Source of the DNA: an uncultured Shinella sp.
GTDB lineage: Bacteria > Pseudomonadota > Alphaproteobacteria > Rhizobiales > Rhizobiaceae
Assembly (NCBI GenBank): GCA_946481465.1
Contig: CAMLOC010000292.1
Span: 1 to 5,420 of the forward strand
Direction of reading: 5' to 3'
DNA length: 5,420 nucleotides
The notes beneath the pieces are model-generated. The model had not been told where the DNA came from, made no database searches, and saw only the letters and a list, made by a program, of their open reading frames with translations. This document shows positions 1-5,387 of the stretch, one piece after another. Positions within the stretch are counted from its first letter, which is position 1. Every line of letters begins with the position of its first letter. A program made the position numbers and the translations under genes.

Positions 1-418
1 GGTACTGGTCGCCGAAGGCGTGGCGGCCGACGATGATCGGCTTGGTCCAGCCGGGAACGAGGCGCGGCACGTTCTTGCAGATGATCGGCTCGCGGAAGAT
101 GACGCCGCCGAGGATGTTGCGGATCGTGCCGTTCGGCGACTTCCACATCTTCTTCAGCTTGAATTCCTCGACGCGGGCCTCGTCCGGCGTGATGGTGGCG
201 CACTTGACGCCGACGCCGTGCTTCTTGATGGCGTTGGCCGCGTCGATCGTCACCTGGTCGTCGGTGGCGTCGCGGTTTTCCATGCCGAGATCGTAATATT
301 CGAGGTCGATATCCAGGTACGGATGGATCAGCTTGTCCTTGATGAACTGCCAGATGATGCGCGTCATCTCGTCGCCGTCGAGTTCGACGACGGGGTTGGC
401 GACCTTGATCTTTGCCAT
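1..418 (-). CDS. icd: NADP-dependent isocitrate dehydrogenase, N-terminal 139 residues (gene runs off the left edge)
   Basis: TCA-cycle enzyme that oxidatively decarboxylates isocitrate to 2-oxoglutarate with NADP+ in the cytoplasm. Read on the minus strand from ATG at 418-416, the protein begins [20 protein letters not shown] and continues without a stop to the window edge. It is the homodimeric, eukaryote-like class of IDH (about 400 residues in full), not the E. coli type. By recalled alignment it keeps the same numbering as human IDH1 here: TITPDE at 75-80, KSPNGTIRN at 93-101 (isocitrate-binding Ser94 and Arg100), Arg109 in FRE, and Arg132 in GRHAFGDQY at 131-139. The start is supported by GAGG (428-425) six bases upstream and by the family N-terminus. 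About two thirds of the gene, including the catalytic Lys and Asp residues, lies outside the window. It is divergent from the secreted-protein gene. The identification is very secure. Confidence 0.97.
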   Translation of the reverse strand, partial: MAKIKVANPVVELDGDEMTRIIWQFIKDKLIHPYLDIDLEYYDLGMENRDATDDQVTIDAANAIKKHGVGVKCATITPDEARVEEFKLKKMWKSPNGTIRNILGGVIFREPIICKNVPRLVPGWTKPIIVGRHAFGDQY

Positions 419-437
419 GGAGAGCCTCGTATTTTGT

Positions 438-454
438 CGGGGCCTAGCGCCCCG
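438..454 (-). promoter_or_regulatory. Hairpin in the icd mRNA leader
   Basis: Perfect 6-bp GC-rich inverted repeat: CGGGGC at 438-443 pairs with GCCCCG at 449-454, with a 5-base loop. It lies in the predicted 5' untranslated region of icd, about 10 bases upstream of the GAGG ribosome binding site (428-425). No U-run follows on the icd strand, so it is not an intrinsic terminator. It could stabilise the mRNA or modulate translation initiation. Chance occurrence in such GC-rich DNA cannot be excluded. Confidence 0.45.
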
Positions 455-483
455 GATCGTGGACTTGAAAGGAACGTCTGGCC

Positions 484-512
484 CTATAGCACTCGGCGCC
501 CGGAAGGCAAAG
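484..512 (-). promoter_or_regulatory. Predicted sigma-70-type promoter of icd
   Basis: On the minus strand, CTTTGC (512-507), a 17-base spacer and CTATAG (489-484) match the rhizobial housekeeping promoter pattern CTTGAC-N17-CTATAT at 4/6 and 5/6 positions. Transcription would start near 477 and give a leader of about 60 bases to the icd ATG. CTATAG is its own reverse complement, so the hexamer alone does not fix direction. The -35 spacing favours icd. Confidence 0.55.
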
Positions 513-522
513 CCAACCAATT

Positions 523-548
523 GCCGAGACGGTTTATTTTCGTTCGGC
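523..548. repeat. Imperfect inverted repeat between the divergent genes
   Basis: GCCGA-g-ACG (523-531) is complementary to CGTTCGGC (541-548): eight pairs with one bulged G around a 9-base AT-rich centre. It lies 10 bases upstream of the predicted icd -35 element and about 85 bases before the start of the secreted-protein gene, a plausible place for a regulator site serving either gene. I do not recognise it as a known operator. In the rest of 419-632 I see no convincing plus-strand promoter for the downstream gene; CTTGAG at 548-553 lacks a matching -10 element. Confidence 0.3.
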
Positions 549-632
549 TTGAGAATAAGTTTCGCCAAAATTCCGTTTCAGGAAAGCCATCCGGCGGCCC
601 GTCCGGCCCGCCGTCATCCAGTGGAGAATATG

Positions 633-1208
633 ATGTCGCGTTTCGGTCTCATGGCGCTCGCCCTTCTCGTTCCCGTCTGCGCGCAGGCTGCCGATTTCAA
701 GGCGCCCGTCGCCGAGGTCATGGCCGCCGCCACCACCAACTGGCAGGACCTCGGCACCGACGCGGACACGCCGCCGCCCTATACGGATTACTTTTCCGAG
801 GATTTCCTGAAGCGCCTCTACAGCCGTGACTTCGCCGAAAAATACAGCAAGGCGGCGAAATTCCCCGCCTATGACGACGGCGGCTCGCCCTTCGACTACG
901 ACCCGATCATCGGCGGCCAGGACGGCTGCGCGCTGAAGGACGTGACGACGGCCGAGGGCCAGCCGGCAAACGGCGCGGAAGACGTGACCGTGACCTTCGA
1001 CAACAGCCATTGCTTCGGCGAGCGGGCCGGCGACTGGCAGCCGGAAAAGCTGGTCTTCAAGATGATCGAGGAGGACGGACGGGCCGTCATCGACGATATC
1101 GAGCGCCCGAGCTTCGAGGAGGGCGCATCGCTGAAGAAGGAAATGGTGGAGATCGCCGAGGCGGGCGCCAATGGCGGCAGCGGCAGCGCCGCCGAATCCC
1201 CCGAATAG
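633..1208 (+). CDS. Small exported protein of unknown function (possibly DUF3828-like)
   Basis: Predicted 191-residue periplasmic protein. The N-terminus MSRFGLMALALLVPVCAQA is a typical Sec signal peptide with an AQA/AD signal peptidase I site after residue 19, leaving a mature protein of 172 residues. Cys16 is not in a lipobox (V-P-V-C), so it is probably not a lipoprotein. The mature part is acidic, with an aromatic/acidic segment PPYTDYFSEDF (48-58), FDYDPIIGGQDGC (87-99) and only two cysteines (Cys99, Cys127), which could form a disulfide. The C-terminus (178-191) is low-complexity Gly/Ser/Ala/Glu. The FDYDP...QD pattern reminds me of DUF3828 (YbjP-like) proteins, but that is from memory and weak. 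Two ATGs are adjacent (630 and 633); 633 is chosen because it sits six bases after GGAG (623-626), against three for 630. Function is unknown. It is divergent from icd, with trmJ 68 bases downstream. Confidence 0.85.
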   Translation: MSRFGLMALALLVPVCAQAADFKAPVAEVMAAATTNWQDLGTDADTPPPYTDYFSEDFLKRLYSRDFAEKYSKAAKFPAYDDGGSPFDYDPIIGGQDGCALKDVTTAEGQPANGAEDVTVTFDNSHCFGERAGDWQPEKLVFKMIEEDGRAVIDDIERPSFEEGASLKKEMVEIAEAGANGGSGSAAESPE

Positions 1209-1224
1209 CGGCTTCCCGCTTTTC
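1207..1224 (+). terminator. Possible weak terminator after the secreted-protein gene
   Basis: AGCGG (1207-1211) and CCGCT (1216-1220) form a 5-bp stem with a CTTC loop, followed by a short T-run (1220-1223). The stem begins within the TAG stop codon. It is short, so termination would be partial at best. The remaining bases to trmJ (1225-1276) contain no clear promoter. Confidence 0.3.
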
Positions 1225-1276
1225 ATTTGCCGCCGATTGTGCCAGTGAAGCCCGAACTTTCCAGGGATATTTGGGC

Positions 1277-2110
1277 ATGGCAGGCACGAACAGCGAACGC
1301 ACGCTGATCGCCGAAGGACCGGCGATCATCCTCGTTCATCCGCAACTCGGCGAGAATATCGGCATGGTGGCGCGCGCCATGGCGAATTTCGGCCTGGCCG
1401 AACTGCGCCTCGTCAATCCGCGTGACGGCTGGCCGAGCGAGAAGGCGATCTCCGCCGCCAGCAAGGCCGATCACGTCATCGAGGCGGCGAAGGTCTATCC
1501 GTCCCTGGAGGCGGCCGTCGCCGATCTCGAATTCGTCTATGCGACGACGGCGCGCGATCGCTACGGCTACAAGGAGGTCCGCTCGCCGGTTGTCGCCGCC
1601 GACGACCTGCGCGTGCGTTTTCGCGCCGGGGAGAAGACCGGCATCCTCTTCGGCCGCGAGCGCACGGGCCTCACCAACGAGGAGATCGCGCTGGCCGACG
1701 AACTGGTGACCTTCCCGGTCAATCCCGCCTTCGCCTCGCTGAACCTCGCCCAGGCCGTGCTCCTCATGAGCTACGAATGGATGAAGAGCGGCCTTGCTTC
1801 CGTCGAAGACACGCCCTTCGACGCGCTGCCGCAGCGCCCGGCGAAGAAGGAGGAACTGCAGGGCCTCTTCGACCATGTGGAGGAGACGCTGGATGCGCGC
1901 GGCTATTTCCGGCCCGCCGAAAAAAAGCCAAAACTGGTGGAGAACCTGCGCGCCATCCTGACGCGGCCTTCCTTCACCGGCACGGAGATCCAGGTCATGC
2001 GCGGCATCATTTCCTGCCTCGATCGCTTCACGCGCGAATCGCCGCGCGGCGCGGCCAACCCGAACCGCACCCGCAACCGCCGGCCCAAGGTGCCCCGTGG
2101 CGACGACTAG
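1277..2110 (+). CDS. trmJ: tRNA (cytidine/uridine-2'-O-)-methyltransferase TrmJ (SpoU/SPOUT family)
   Basis: 277-residue cytoplasmic methyltransferase. The characterised family member, E. coli TrmJ, uses S-adenosylmethionine to methylate the 2'-OH of nucleotide 32 in the tRNA anticodon loop. The SPOUT motifs are clear: motif 1 [15 protein letters not shown] at 21-35 (Asn27 and catalytic-type Arg33), motif 2 [11 protein letters not shown] at 122-132 and motif 3 [16 protein letters not shown] at 146-161, which together build the knotted SAM site. A C-terminal extension (about 190-255), with ETLDARGYF and the conserved LR.IL.R..., is typical of TrmJ rather than TrmL or TrmH. The last 25 residues are a basic Arg/Pro/Asn tail that could contact RNA and is longer than in E. 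coli (about 246 residues). The ATG start is supported by AGGGA (1263-1267) and by motif 1 lying near the N-terminus. It overlaps murI by 14 bases. Substrate specificity is inferred from the family. Confidence 0.9.
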   Translation: MAGTNSERTLIAEGPAIILVHPQLGENIGMVARAMANFGLAELRLVNPRDGWPSEKAISAASKADHVIEAAKVYPSLEAAVADLEFVYATTARDRYGYKEVRSPVVAADDLRVRFRAGEKTGILFGRERTGLTNEEIALADELVTFPVNPAFASLNLAQAVLLMSYEWMKSGLASVEDTPFDALPQRPAKKEELQGLFDHVEETLDARGYFRPAEKKPKLVENLRAILTRPSFTGTEIQVMRGIISCLDRFTRESPRGAANPNRTRNRRPKVPRGDD

Positions 2111-2888
2111 CCCGAAACCCATCCTGATGTTCGACAGCGGCATCGGCGGCCTGACGGTGCTGCGCGAGGCGCGCGTGTTGATGCCCGAGCGGCACTTCAC
2201 CTATGTCGCCGACGATGCCGGCTTTCCCTATGGCGGCTGGGAAGAGCCGGCGCTGAAGGCGCATATCATCGACCTCTTCGCAAGATTGCTCGCCGAGCAC
2301 GATCCGGAAATCTGCGTCATCGCCTGCAACACCGCCTTCACGCTGGTGGGCAGCGACCTGCGCGCCGCATTCCCCGGCATGCCCTTCGTCGGCACGGTGC
2401 CCGCCATCAAGCCCGCCGCCGAGCGCACGCGCTCCGGCCTCGTCTCGGTGCTGGCGACCCCCGGCACGGTGAAGCGCGCCTATACGCGCGACCTCATCCA
2501 GTCCTTCGCCAGCCAGTGCGACGTGCGCCTCGTCGGCTCGGAAAACCTTGCCCGCATGGCGGAAGCCTATATCCGCGGCGAGACCTTTTCCGACGCGGCC
2601 GTGCGCGCCGAGATCACGCCGTGCTTCGTCGACGAGGACGGCCGCAAGACGGATATCGTCGTGCTCGCCTGCACGCATTATCCCTTCATGGCCAACCTCT
2701 TCCGCAAGCTCGCGCCCTGGCCGGTCGACTGGCTCGACCCCGCCGAGGCCATCGCCCGCCAGGCCCGCCGCCTGGTGCCCCCGCTGGAAACCCTCGCCCC
2801 CGGCGAGGACATCGCCGTCTTCACCTCCGGCAAGCCGGACTTTTCGACGCGGCGGCTGATGCAGGGTTTCGGGCTCCGGGTCGTCTGA
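2097..2888 (+). CDS. murI: Glutamate racemase MurI
   Basis: 263-residue cytoplasmic enzyme converting L-glutamate to D-glutamate, the precursor MurD adds to UDP-MurNAc-L-Ala in peptidoglycan synthesis. It is cofactor-independent and uses two cysteines as acid and base. These are Cys77 in IACNTA (75-80) and Cys192 in ACTHYPF (191-197). Substrate-binding FDSGIGG (12-18) and PYG (44-46) are also present. The second motif usually reads GCTHYP; the Ala here is conservative. Length is normal. The start is GTG at 2097: AAGG (2087-2090) lies six bases upstream and FDSGIGG sits at the expected distance. The only nearby alternative, ATG at 2127, would begin at MFDSGIGG and remove the first strand of the fold. 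The first 14 bases lie inside trmJ, in another frame, which implies translational coupling. An Asp/Glu racemase of another specificity is unlikely, given the full MurI motif set. Confidence 0.95.
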   Translation: MATTSPKPILMFDSGIGGLTVLREARVLMPERHFTYVADDAGFPYGGWEEPALKAHIIDLFARLLAEHDPEICVIACNTAFTLVGSDLRAAFPGMPFVGTVPAIKPAAERTRSGLVSVLATPGTVKRAYTRDLIQSFASQCDVRLVGSENLARMAEAYIRGETFSDAAVRAEITPCFVDEDGRKTDIVVLACTHYPFMANLFRKLAPWPVDWLDPAEAIARQARRLVPPLETLAPGEDIAVFTSGKPDFSTRRLMQGFGLRVV

Positions 2889-2889
2889 G

Positions 2890-2921
2890 CGGCTTTCCCT
2901 GTGGATTTTTTCACAAAGCCG
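2890..2921 (+). repeat. Inverted repeat just after the murI stop codon
   Basis: CGGCTT (2890-2895) pairs with AAGCCG (2916-2921), and TGTG (2900-2903) with CACA (2912-2915), giving a 10-bp hairpin with a 4-base bulge and a loop holding six T residues (2906-2911). No T-run follows the 3' arm, so it is not a classical terminator. An alternative fold, CAGGG (2862-2866) with CCCTG (2897-2901), would place the T6 run four bases after a stem, so weak termination after murI is possible. In the rest of the gap (2922-3007) I see only the ribosome binding site of the next gene and no confident promoter. Confidence 0.35.
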
Positions 2922-3007
2922 GGCGTGGCGGCCGCCTGTTTCGTGTTAGGGCTTGCCGGTTGTCCGGTGGCGGCCGGCGAATCAGGAATTTTTGAACGAG
3001 GAACGGG

Positions 3008-4519
3008 ATGAAGGTCGGCATCGACATGGGAACGGTGCAGGGCGGCGCACCGGCCAGGCTCGATATCGAGGAACTGCTGGCGACGCGCCTGCTCGTGCAG
3101 GGCAATTCGGGTTCGGGGAAGTCGCATCTCCTGCGGCGCCTGCTCGAGCAGTCCGCGCAATGGGTGCAGCAGGTCATCATCGACCCGGAAGGCGATTTCG
3201 TCACGCTTTCCGACCGGTTTGGCCATGTCGTGGTCGATGGCGAGCGCACCGAGGCCGAGCTTGTCGGCATCGCCAACCGCATCCGCCAGCATCGCGTCTC
3301 CTGCGTGCTCTCGCTGGAGGGGCTGGAAGCCGACGAGCAGATGCGCGCGGCCGGCATCTTTTTGAATGCGCTGTTCGATGCGGACCGGGATTTCTGGTAT
3401 CCGGTGCTCGTGGTCGTCGACGAGGCGCAGCTCTTTGCTCCTGCCGTCAGCGGTGAAGTCTCGGAAGAGGCGCGAAAACTCTCGCTCGGCGCGATGACCA
3501 ACCTGATGTGCCGCGGCCGCAAGCGCGGCCTTGCCGGCGTCATCGCCACGCAGCGCCTCGCCAAGCTGGCGAAGAACGTGGCGGCCGAAGCCTCCAACTT
3601 CCTGATGGGCCGCACCTTCCTCGACATCGACATGGCGCGCGCCGCCGACCTTCTGGGCCTCGACCGCCGGCAGGCGGAAATGTTCCGCGACCTGCCGCGC
3701 GGCTCCTTCGTGGCGCTCGGCCCGGCGCTGTCGCGCCGTCCGCTGCCGGTGGAGATCGGCGCGGTGGAAACTTCGGCGCGCTCGACCAGCCCCAAGCTGA
3801 TGCCGCTGCCGGATGCGCCGCAGGATGTCGAAGACCTGATCTTCACGCCCGACCCGGAGGAGTTTTCCCGCCCGCTCGTTCGCCGCGCGCCGCCGGCGCC
3901 GCGCCCGACGACGGATATCCTCGCCGAACTGTCGCGCGCGCGGCCGGAGCCGGTGCAGGCGGAGGCGAAGGCACCCGCGCCGGAAATCTCCGCCGAGGAG
4001 CGGGAAGGCCTGCTCGACCAGGCGCTCGCCGAAATCCTCGGCAATCCCGATGCGGCCTTCCGGGCCGATGCGGAACTGTTCCAGGATTTCCTCGTGCGCT
4101 GCCGCATCCGCCGCGTGCCGGGCGCGCCGCTGTCGCTGCCGGCCTTCCGCCGCAAGATGGCGGTCGCGCGCTCCGGCGTCGATGCCGAGACGGCGGCGAC
4201 GGACGTCTGGGGCAGGGCGCTCGAGCTTTCCCGCAGCGTCACGGAGGATTTGCAGGGCGTGTTCCTGCTCGTGGCGCAGGCCGCGGTGCGGGGGCTCTCC
4301 TGCCCCTCGGATGCCCGCATCGCGCGGGCCTACGGCACGCATTCGGCTCGCCGGGCGCGGCGCCTGCTCGGCTATTTCGAGGAGCAGGGGCTGGTGGTCG
4401 TGCACAGCGACCTTGCCGGCCACCGCATCGTCGCCTTCCCGGATCTGAACTGCGAGACGCTGCCCGGCGACGCCAACGGGCCGGACCTTGTCGATTCCCA
4501 CCGCGATGCGGCGGAATAG
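3008..4519 (+). CDS. HerA/FtsK-superfamily ATPase (DUF87-like) with C-terminal winged-helix-like region, function unknown
   Basis: 503-residue predicted cytoplasmic P-loop ATPase. The N-terminal motor (about 1-245) has Walker A GNSGSGKS (32-39), the HerA-type IDPEGDF (58-64), Walker B VLVVVDEAQLF (133-143, Asp138 and Glu139), RGRKRG (169-174; a possible arginine finger, as in HerA) and the sensor ATQR (180-183). This order fits HerA-like hexameric DNA translocases. A Pro/Ala/Glu-rich linker follows (about 255-332). The C-terminal part is helical, and residues 432-478 resemble a winged helix: a recognition-helix-like THSARRARRLLGYF, then EEQGLVVV and a short beta wing. No signal peptide or membrane segment is seen. 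HerA proteins usually work with the NurA nuclease in DNA end processing, but no nurA is in view, so that role should not be assumed. GAGG (2998-3001), six bases before ATG, supports the start. It could be a third gene of the trmJ-murI unit. Confidence 0.88.
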   Translation: MKVGIDMGTVQGGAPARLDIEELLATRLLVQGNSGSGKSHLLRRLLEQSAQWVQQVIIDPEGDFVTLSDRFGHVVVDGERTEAELVGIANRIRQHRVSCVLSLEGLEADEQMRAAGIFLNALFDADRDFWYPVLVVVDEAQLFAPAVSGEVSEEARKLSLGAMTNLMCRGRKRGLAGVIATQRLAKLAKNVAAEASNFLMGRTFLDIDMARAADLLGLDRRQAEMFRDLPRGSFVALGPALSRRPLPVEIGAVETSARSTSPKLMPLPDAPQDVEDLIFTPDPEEFSRPLVRRAPPAPRPTTDILAELSRARPEPVQAEAKAPAPEISAEEREGLLDQALAEILGNPDAAFRADAELFQDFLVRCRIRRVPGAPLSLPAFRRKMAVARSGVDAETAATDVWGRALELSRSVTEDLQGVFLLVAQAAVRGLSCPSDARIARAYGTHSARRARRLLGYFEEQGLVVVHSDLAGHRIVAFPDLNCETLPGDANGPDLVDSHRDAAE

Positions 4520-4542
4520 GCGGATTTTCCGGGCTTTCTTCG

Positions 4543-4569
4543 TTGACAGTTTTGTAAAACTCGCCTAAT
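4543..4569 (+). promoter_or_regulatory. Predicted promoter of rpsD
   Basis: A perfect TTGACA -35 element (4543-4548) is followed by CCTAAT (4564-4569; 4/6 to TATAAT, 15-base spacer) or CTAATG (4565-4570; 16-base spacer). The -10 is weaker and the spacer short. Transcription would start near 4576, leaving a leader of about 165 bases. It begins 24 bases after the ATPase stop codon, so rpsD is probably transcribed independently. Confidence 0.6.
4548..4561. repeat. Palindrome in the rpsD promoter spacer
   Basis: AGTTTT-GT-AAAACT: perfect 6-base arms around a 2-base centre, overlapping the last base of the -35 hexamer and filling most of the spacer. A protein bound here would block RNA polymerase, so the position is that of a repressor operator. 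The AT-rich patch stands out in GC-rich DNA, but AT-richness in promoters is common and no known operator is recognised. Confidence 0.35.
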
Positions 4570-4575
4570 GACCCG

Positions 4576-4741
4576 CCAACGCCGGGCAGAAATGTCCGGT
4601 GTTTCATTTGACATGTCCCGTGGATTCTCCGGTCGCGATCGTGAGAAGCCTGTCGGAACCTCGACAAGGTTCAGAGGAGGGCGTGTTTCCTTCAGCCGGT
4701 CCGGCAACGGGCAGGCGATAACAAGACCAAGAGGAAATGCG
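4576..4741 (+). promoter_or_regulatory. Structured 5' leader of rpsD mRNA, candidate autoregulatory leader
   Basis: The predicted untranslated leader of about 165 bases folds by eye into three elements. (1) An 11-bp stem, 4578-4588 with 4593-4603 (two G-U pairs, no mismatch), capped by a GAAA tetraloop and starting within a few bases of the predicted 5' end. (2) A stem, 4625-4632 with 4639-4647 (eight pairs, one bulged U at 4642, TCGCGA loop). (3) Two overlapping helices, TGTCG/CGACA (4651-4655 with 4662-4666) and GAACCT/AGGTTC (4656-4661 with 4667-4672), which share loops and probably exclude each other. Then come a strong Shine-Dalgarno-like AGAGGAGG (4673-4680) with no coding gene after it, and the real rpsD site GAGG (4731-4734), seven bases before the ATG. 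S4 is known to repress its own mRNA through leader structures in E. coli and Bacillus. I do not recognise this leader as either of those, so regulation here is inferred from structure only. Confidence 0.5.
4683..4721 (+). other. Possible 12-codon leader ORF in the rpsD leader
   Basis: GTG (4683-4685) follows the AGAGGAGG motif and opens a 12-codon frame ([12 protein letters not shown]) ending at TAA 4719-4721, 20 bases before the rpsD ATG. The full AGGAGG (4675-4680) is only two bases from GTG, but AGAGG (4673-4677) gives a five-base spacing. It contains no run of one amino acid that would suggest classical attenuation. It is speculative and may be chance. Confidence 0.15.
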
Positions 4742-5359
4742 ATGAGCAAGCGCGCTGCATCCAAGTACAAAATCGACCGCCGCATGGGCGAAAACATCTG
4801 GGGCCGTCCGAAGTCCCCGGTCAACCGCCGCGAATACGGCCCGGGCCAGCACGGCCAGCGCCGCAAGTCCAAGCTTTCGGACTTCGGTGTCCAGCTCCGC
4901 GCCAAGCAGAAGCTGAAGGGCTACTATGGCGATATCCGCGAGAAGCAGTTCCGCGCGATCTTCGCCGAAGCCGAGCGCCGCAAGGGCGACACCCCGGAAA
5001 ACCTGATCGGCCTGCTCGAATCGCGCCTCGACGCGATCGTCTACCGCGCCAAGTTCGTTCCGACGGTCTTCGCTGCCCGTCAGTTCGTCAACCACGGCCA
5101 CGTCAAGGTCAACGGCGTCCGCGTCAACATCGGTTCCTACCGCTGCAAGGCCGGCGACGTCGTCGAGGTCAAGGACAAGTCCAAGCAGCTCGTCACGGTT
5201 CTCGAATCCGTTGGCCTCGCTGAACGCGACGTTCCGGACTATATCGAAGCCGACCACAACAAGATGACCGCGATCTTCGTTCGCGTTCCGGTTCTCTCCG
5301 ACGTGCCCTACGCCGTCGTCATGGAACCGCACCTGGTCGTCGAATTCTACTCGCGTTAA
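4742..5359 (+). CDS. rpsD: 30S ribosomal protein S4
   Basis: 205-residue primary 16S rRNA-binding protein that nucleates assembly of the 30S body near the 5' domain of 16S rRNA and contributes to decoding accuracy. It has the standard length and N-terminus ([20 protein letters not shown]), then [10 protein letters not shown] (29-38) and [15 protein letters not shown] (49-63). The S4 RNA-binding domain, about 94-153, includes SRLDAIVYR (94-102), [13 protein letters not shown] (113-125) and a C-terminal VEF.SR. The only cysteine is Cys135, so this is the zinc-free form. The start is set by GAGG (4731-4734) seven bases upstream and by family length. The same frame is open upstream to 4568, but those codons have no family resemblance and lie in the leader. 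Codon choice is strongly biased (AAG, GTC, CGC, CTC), as in highly expressed genes. In E. coli rpsD sits in the alpha operon with rpsK, rpsM and rpoA; here it stands alone with its own promoter and terminator. Confidence 0.98.
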   Translation: MSKRAASKYKIDRRMGENIWGRPKSPVNRREYGPGQHGQRRKSKLSDFGVQLRAKQKLKGYYGDIREKQFRAIFAEAERRKGDTPENLIGLLESRLDAIVYRAKFVPTVFAARQFVNHGHVKVNGVRVNIGSYRCKAGDVVEVKDKSKQLVTVLESVGLAERDVPDYIEADHNKMTAIFVRVPVLSDVPYAVVMEPHLVVEFYSR

Positions 5360-5387
5360 TTCGCGGGCGACACCTTGCGCAATCCGG

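Noticed and set aside
333..632. Upstream extension of the exported-protein frame to 333
   Set aside because: It would overlap icd antisense and bury the signal peptide; the ATG at 633 with GGAG and a clean AQA cleavage site is clearly the start.
2900..2908. TGTGGATTT, similar to a DnaA box (TGTGGATAA on this strand)
   Set aside because: Seven of nine matches, a single copy, and no AT-rich unwinding region or replication gene nearby. It is better explained as part of the hairpin after murI.
2516..2995. Plus-strand frames inside murI and the ATPase gene (2516-2995, 3508-4557 and similar)
   Set aside because: They are Arg/Pro/Gly-rich shadow translations of real genes in another frame, with no start signals or domains.
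2678..4501. A 607-codon open frame on the minus strand covering the ATPase gene and the end of murI
   Set aside because: It is antisense to genes with clear motifs, has low-complexity Arg/Ala/Gly/His-rich translation with no recognisable domain, and is what high-GC codon bias produces on the opposite strand. The same applies to minus-strand frames at 534-1226, 1223-2200, 2028-2678 and 4604-5332.
4608..4613. A second TTGACA in the rpsD leader
   Set aside because: No -10-like hexamer lies 15-19 bases downstream (the region is CCGGTCGCGATC), so it is probably a chance match or at most a weak secondary promoter.
4636..4641. CGATCG palindrome overlapping TCGCGA in the leader
   Set aside because: Short GC palindromes are frequent in this base composition. 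It forms part of the loop and 3' arm of the second leader hairpin and needs no separate explanation.
4568..4741. N-terminal extension of S4: the rpsD frame is open back to ATG 4568, with further ATGs at 4592 and 4613
   Set aside because: The extension would begin at the predicted -10 element and span the leader hairpins, lacks family similarity, and the ATG at 4742 has a good ribosome binding site and gives the standard 205-residue S4.
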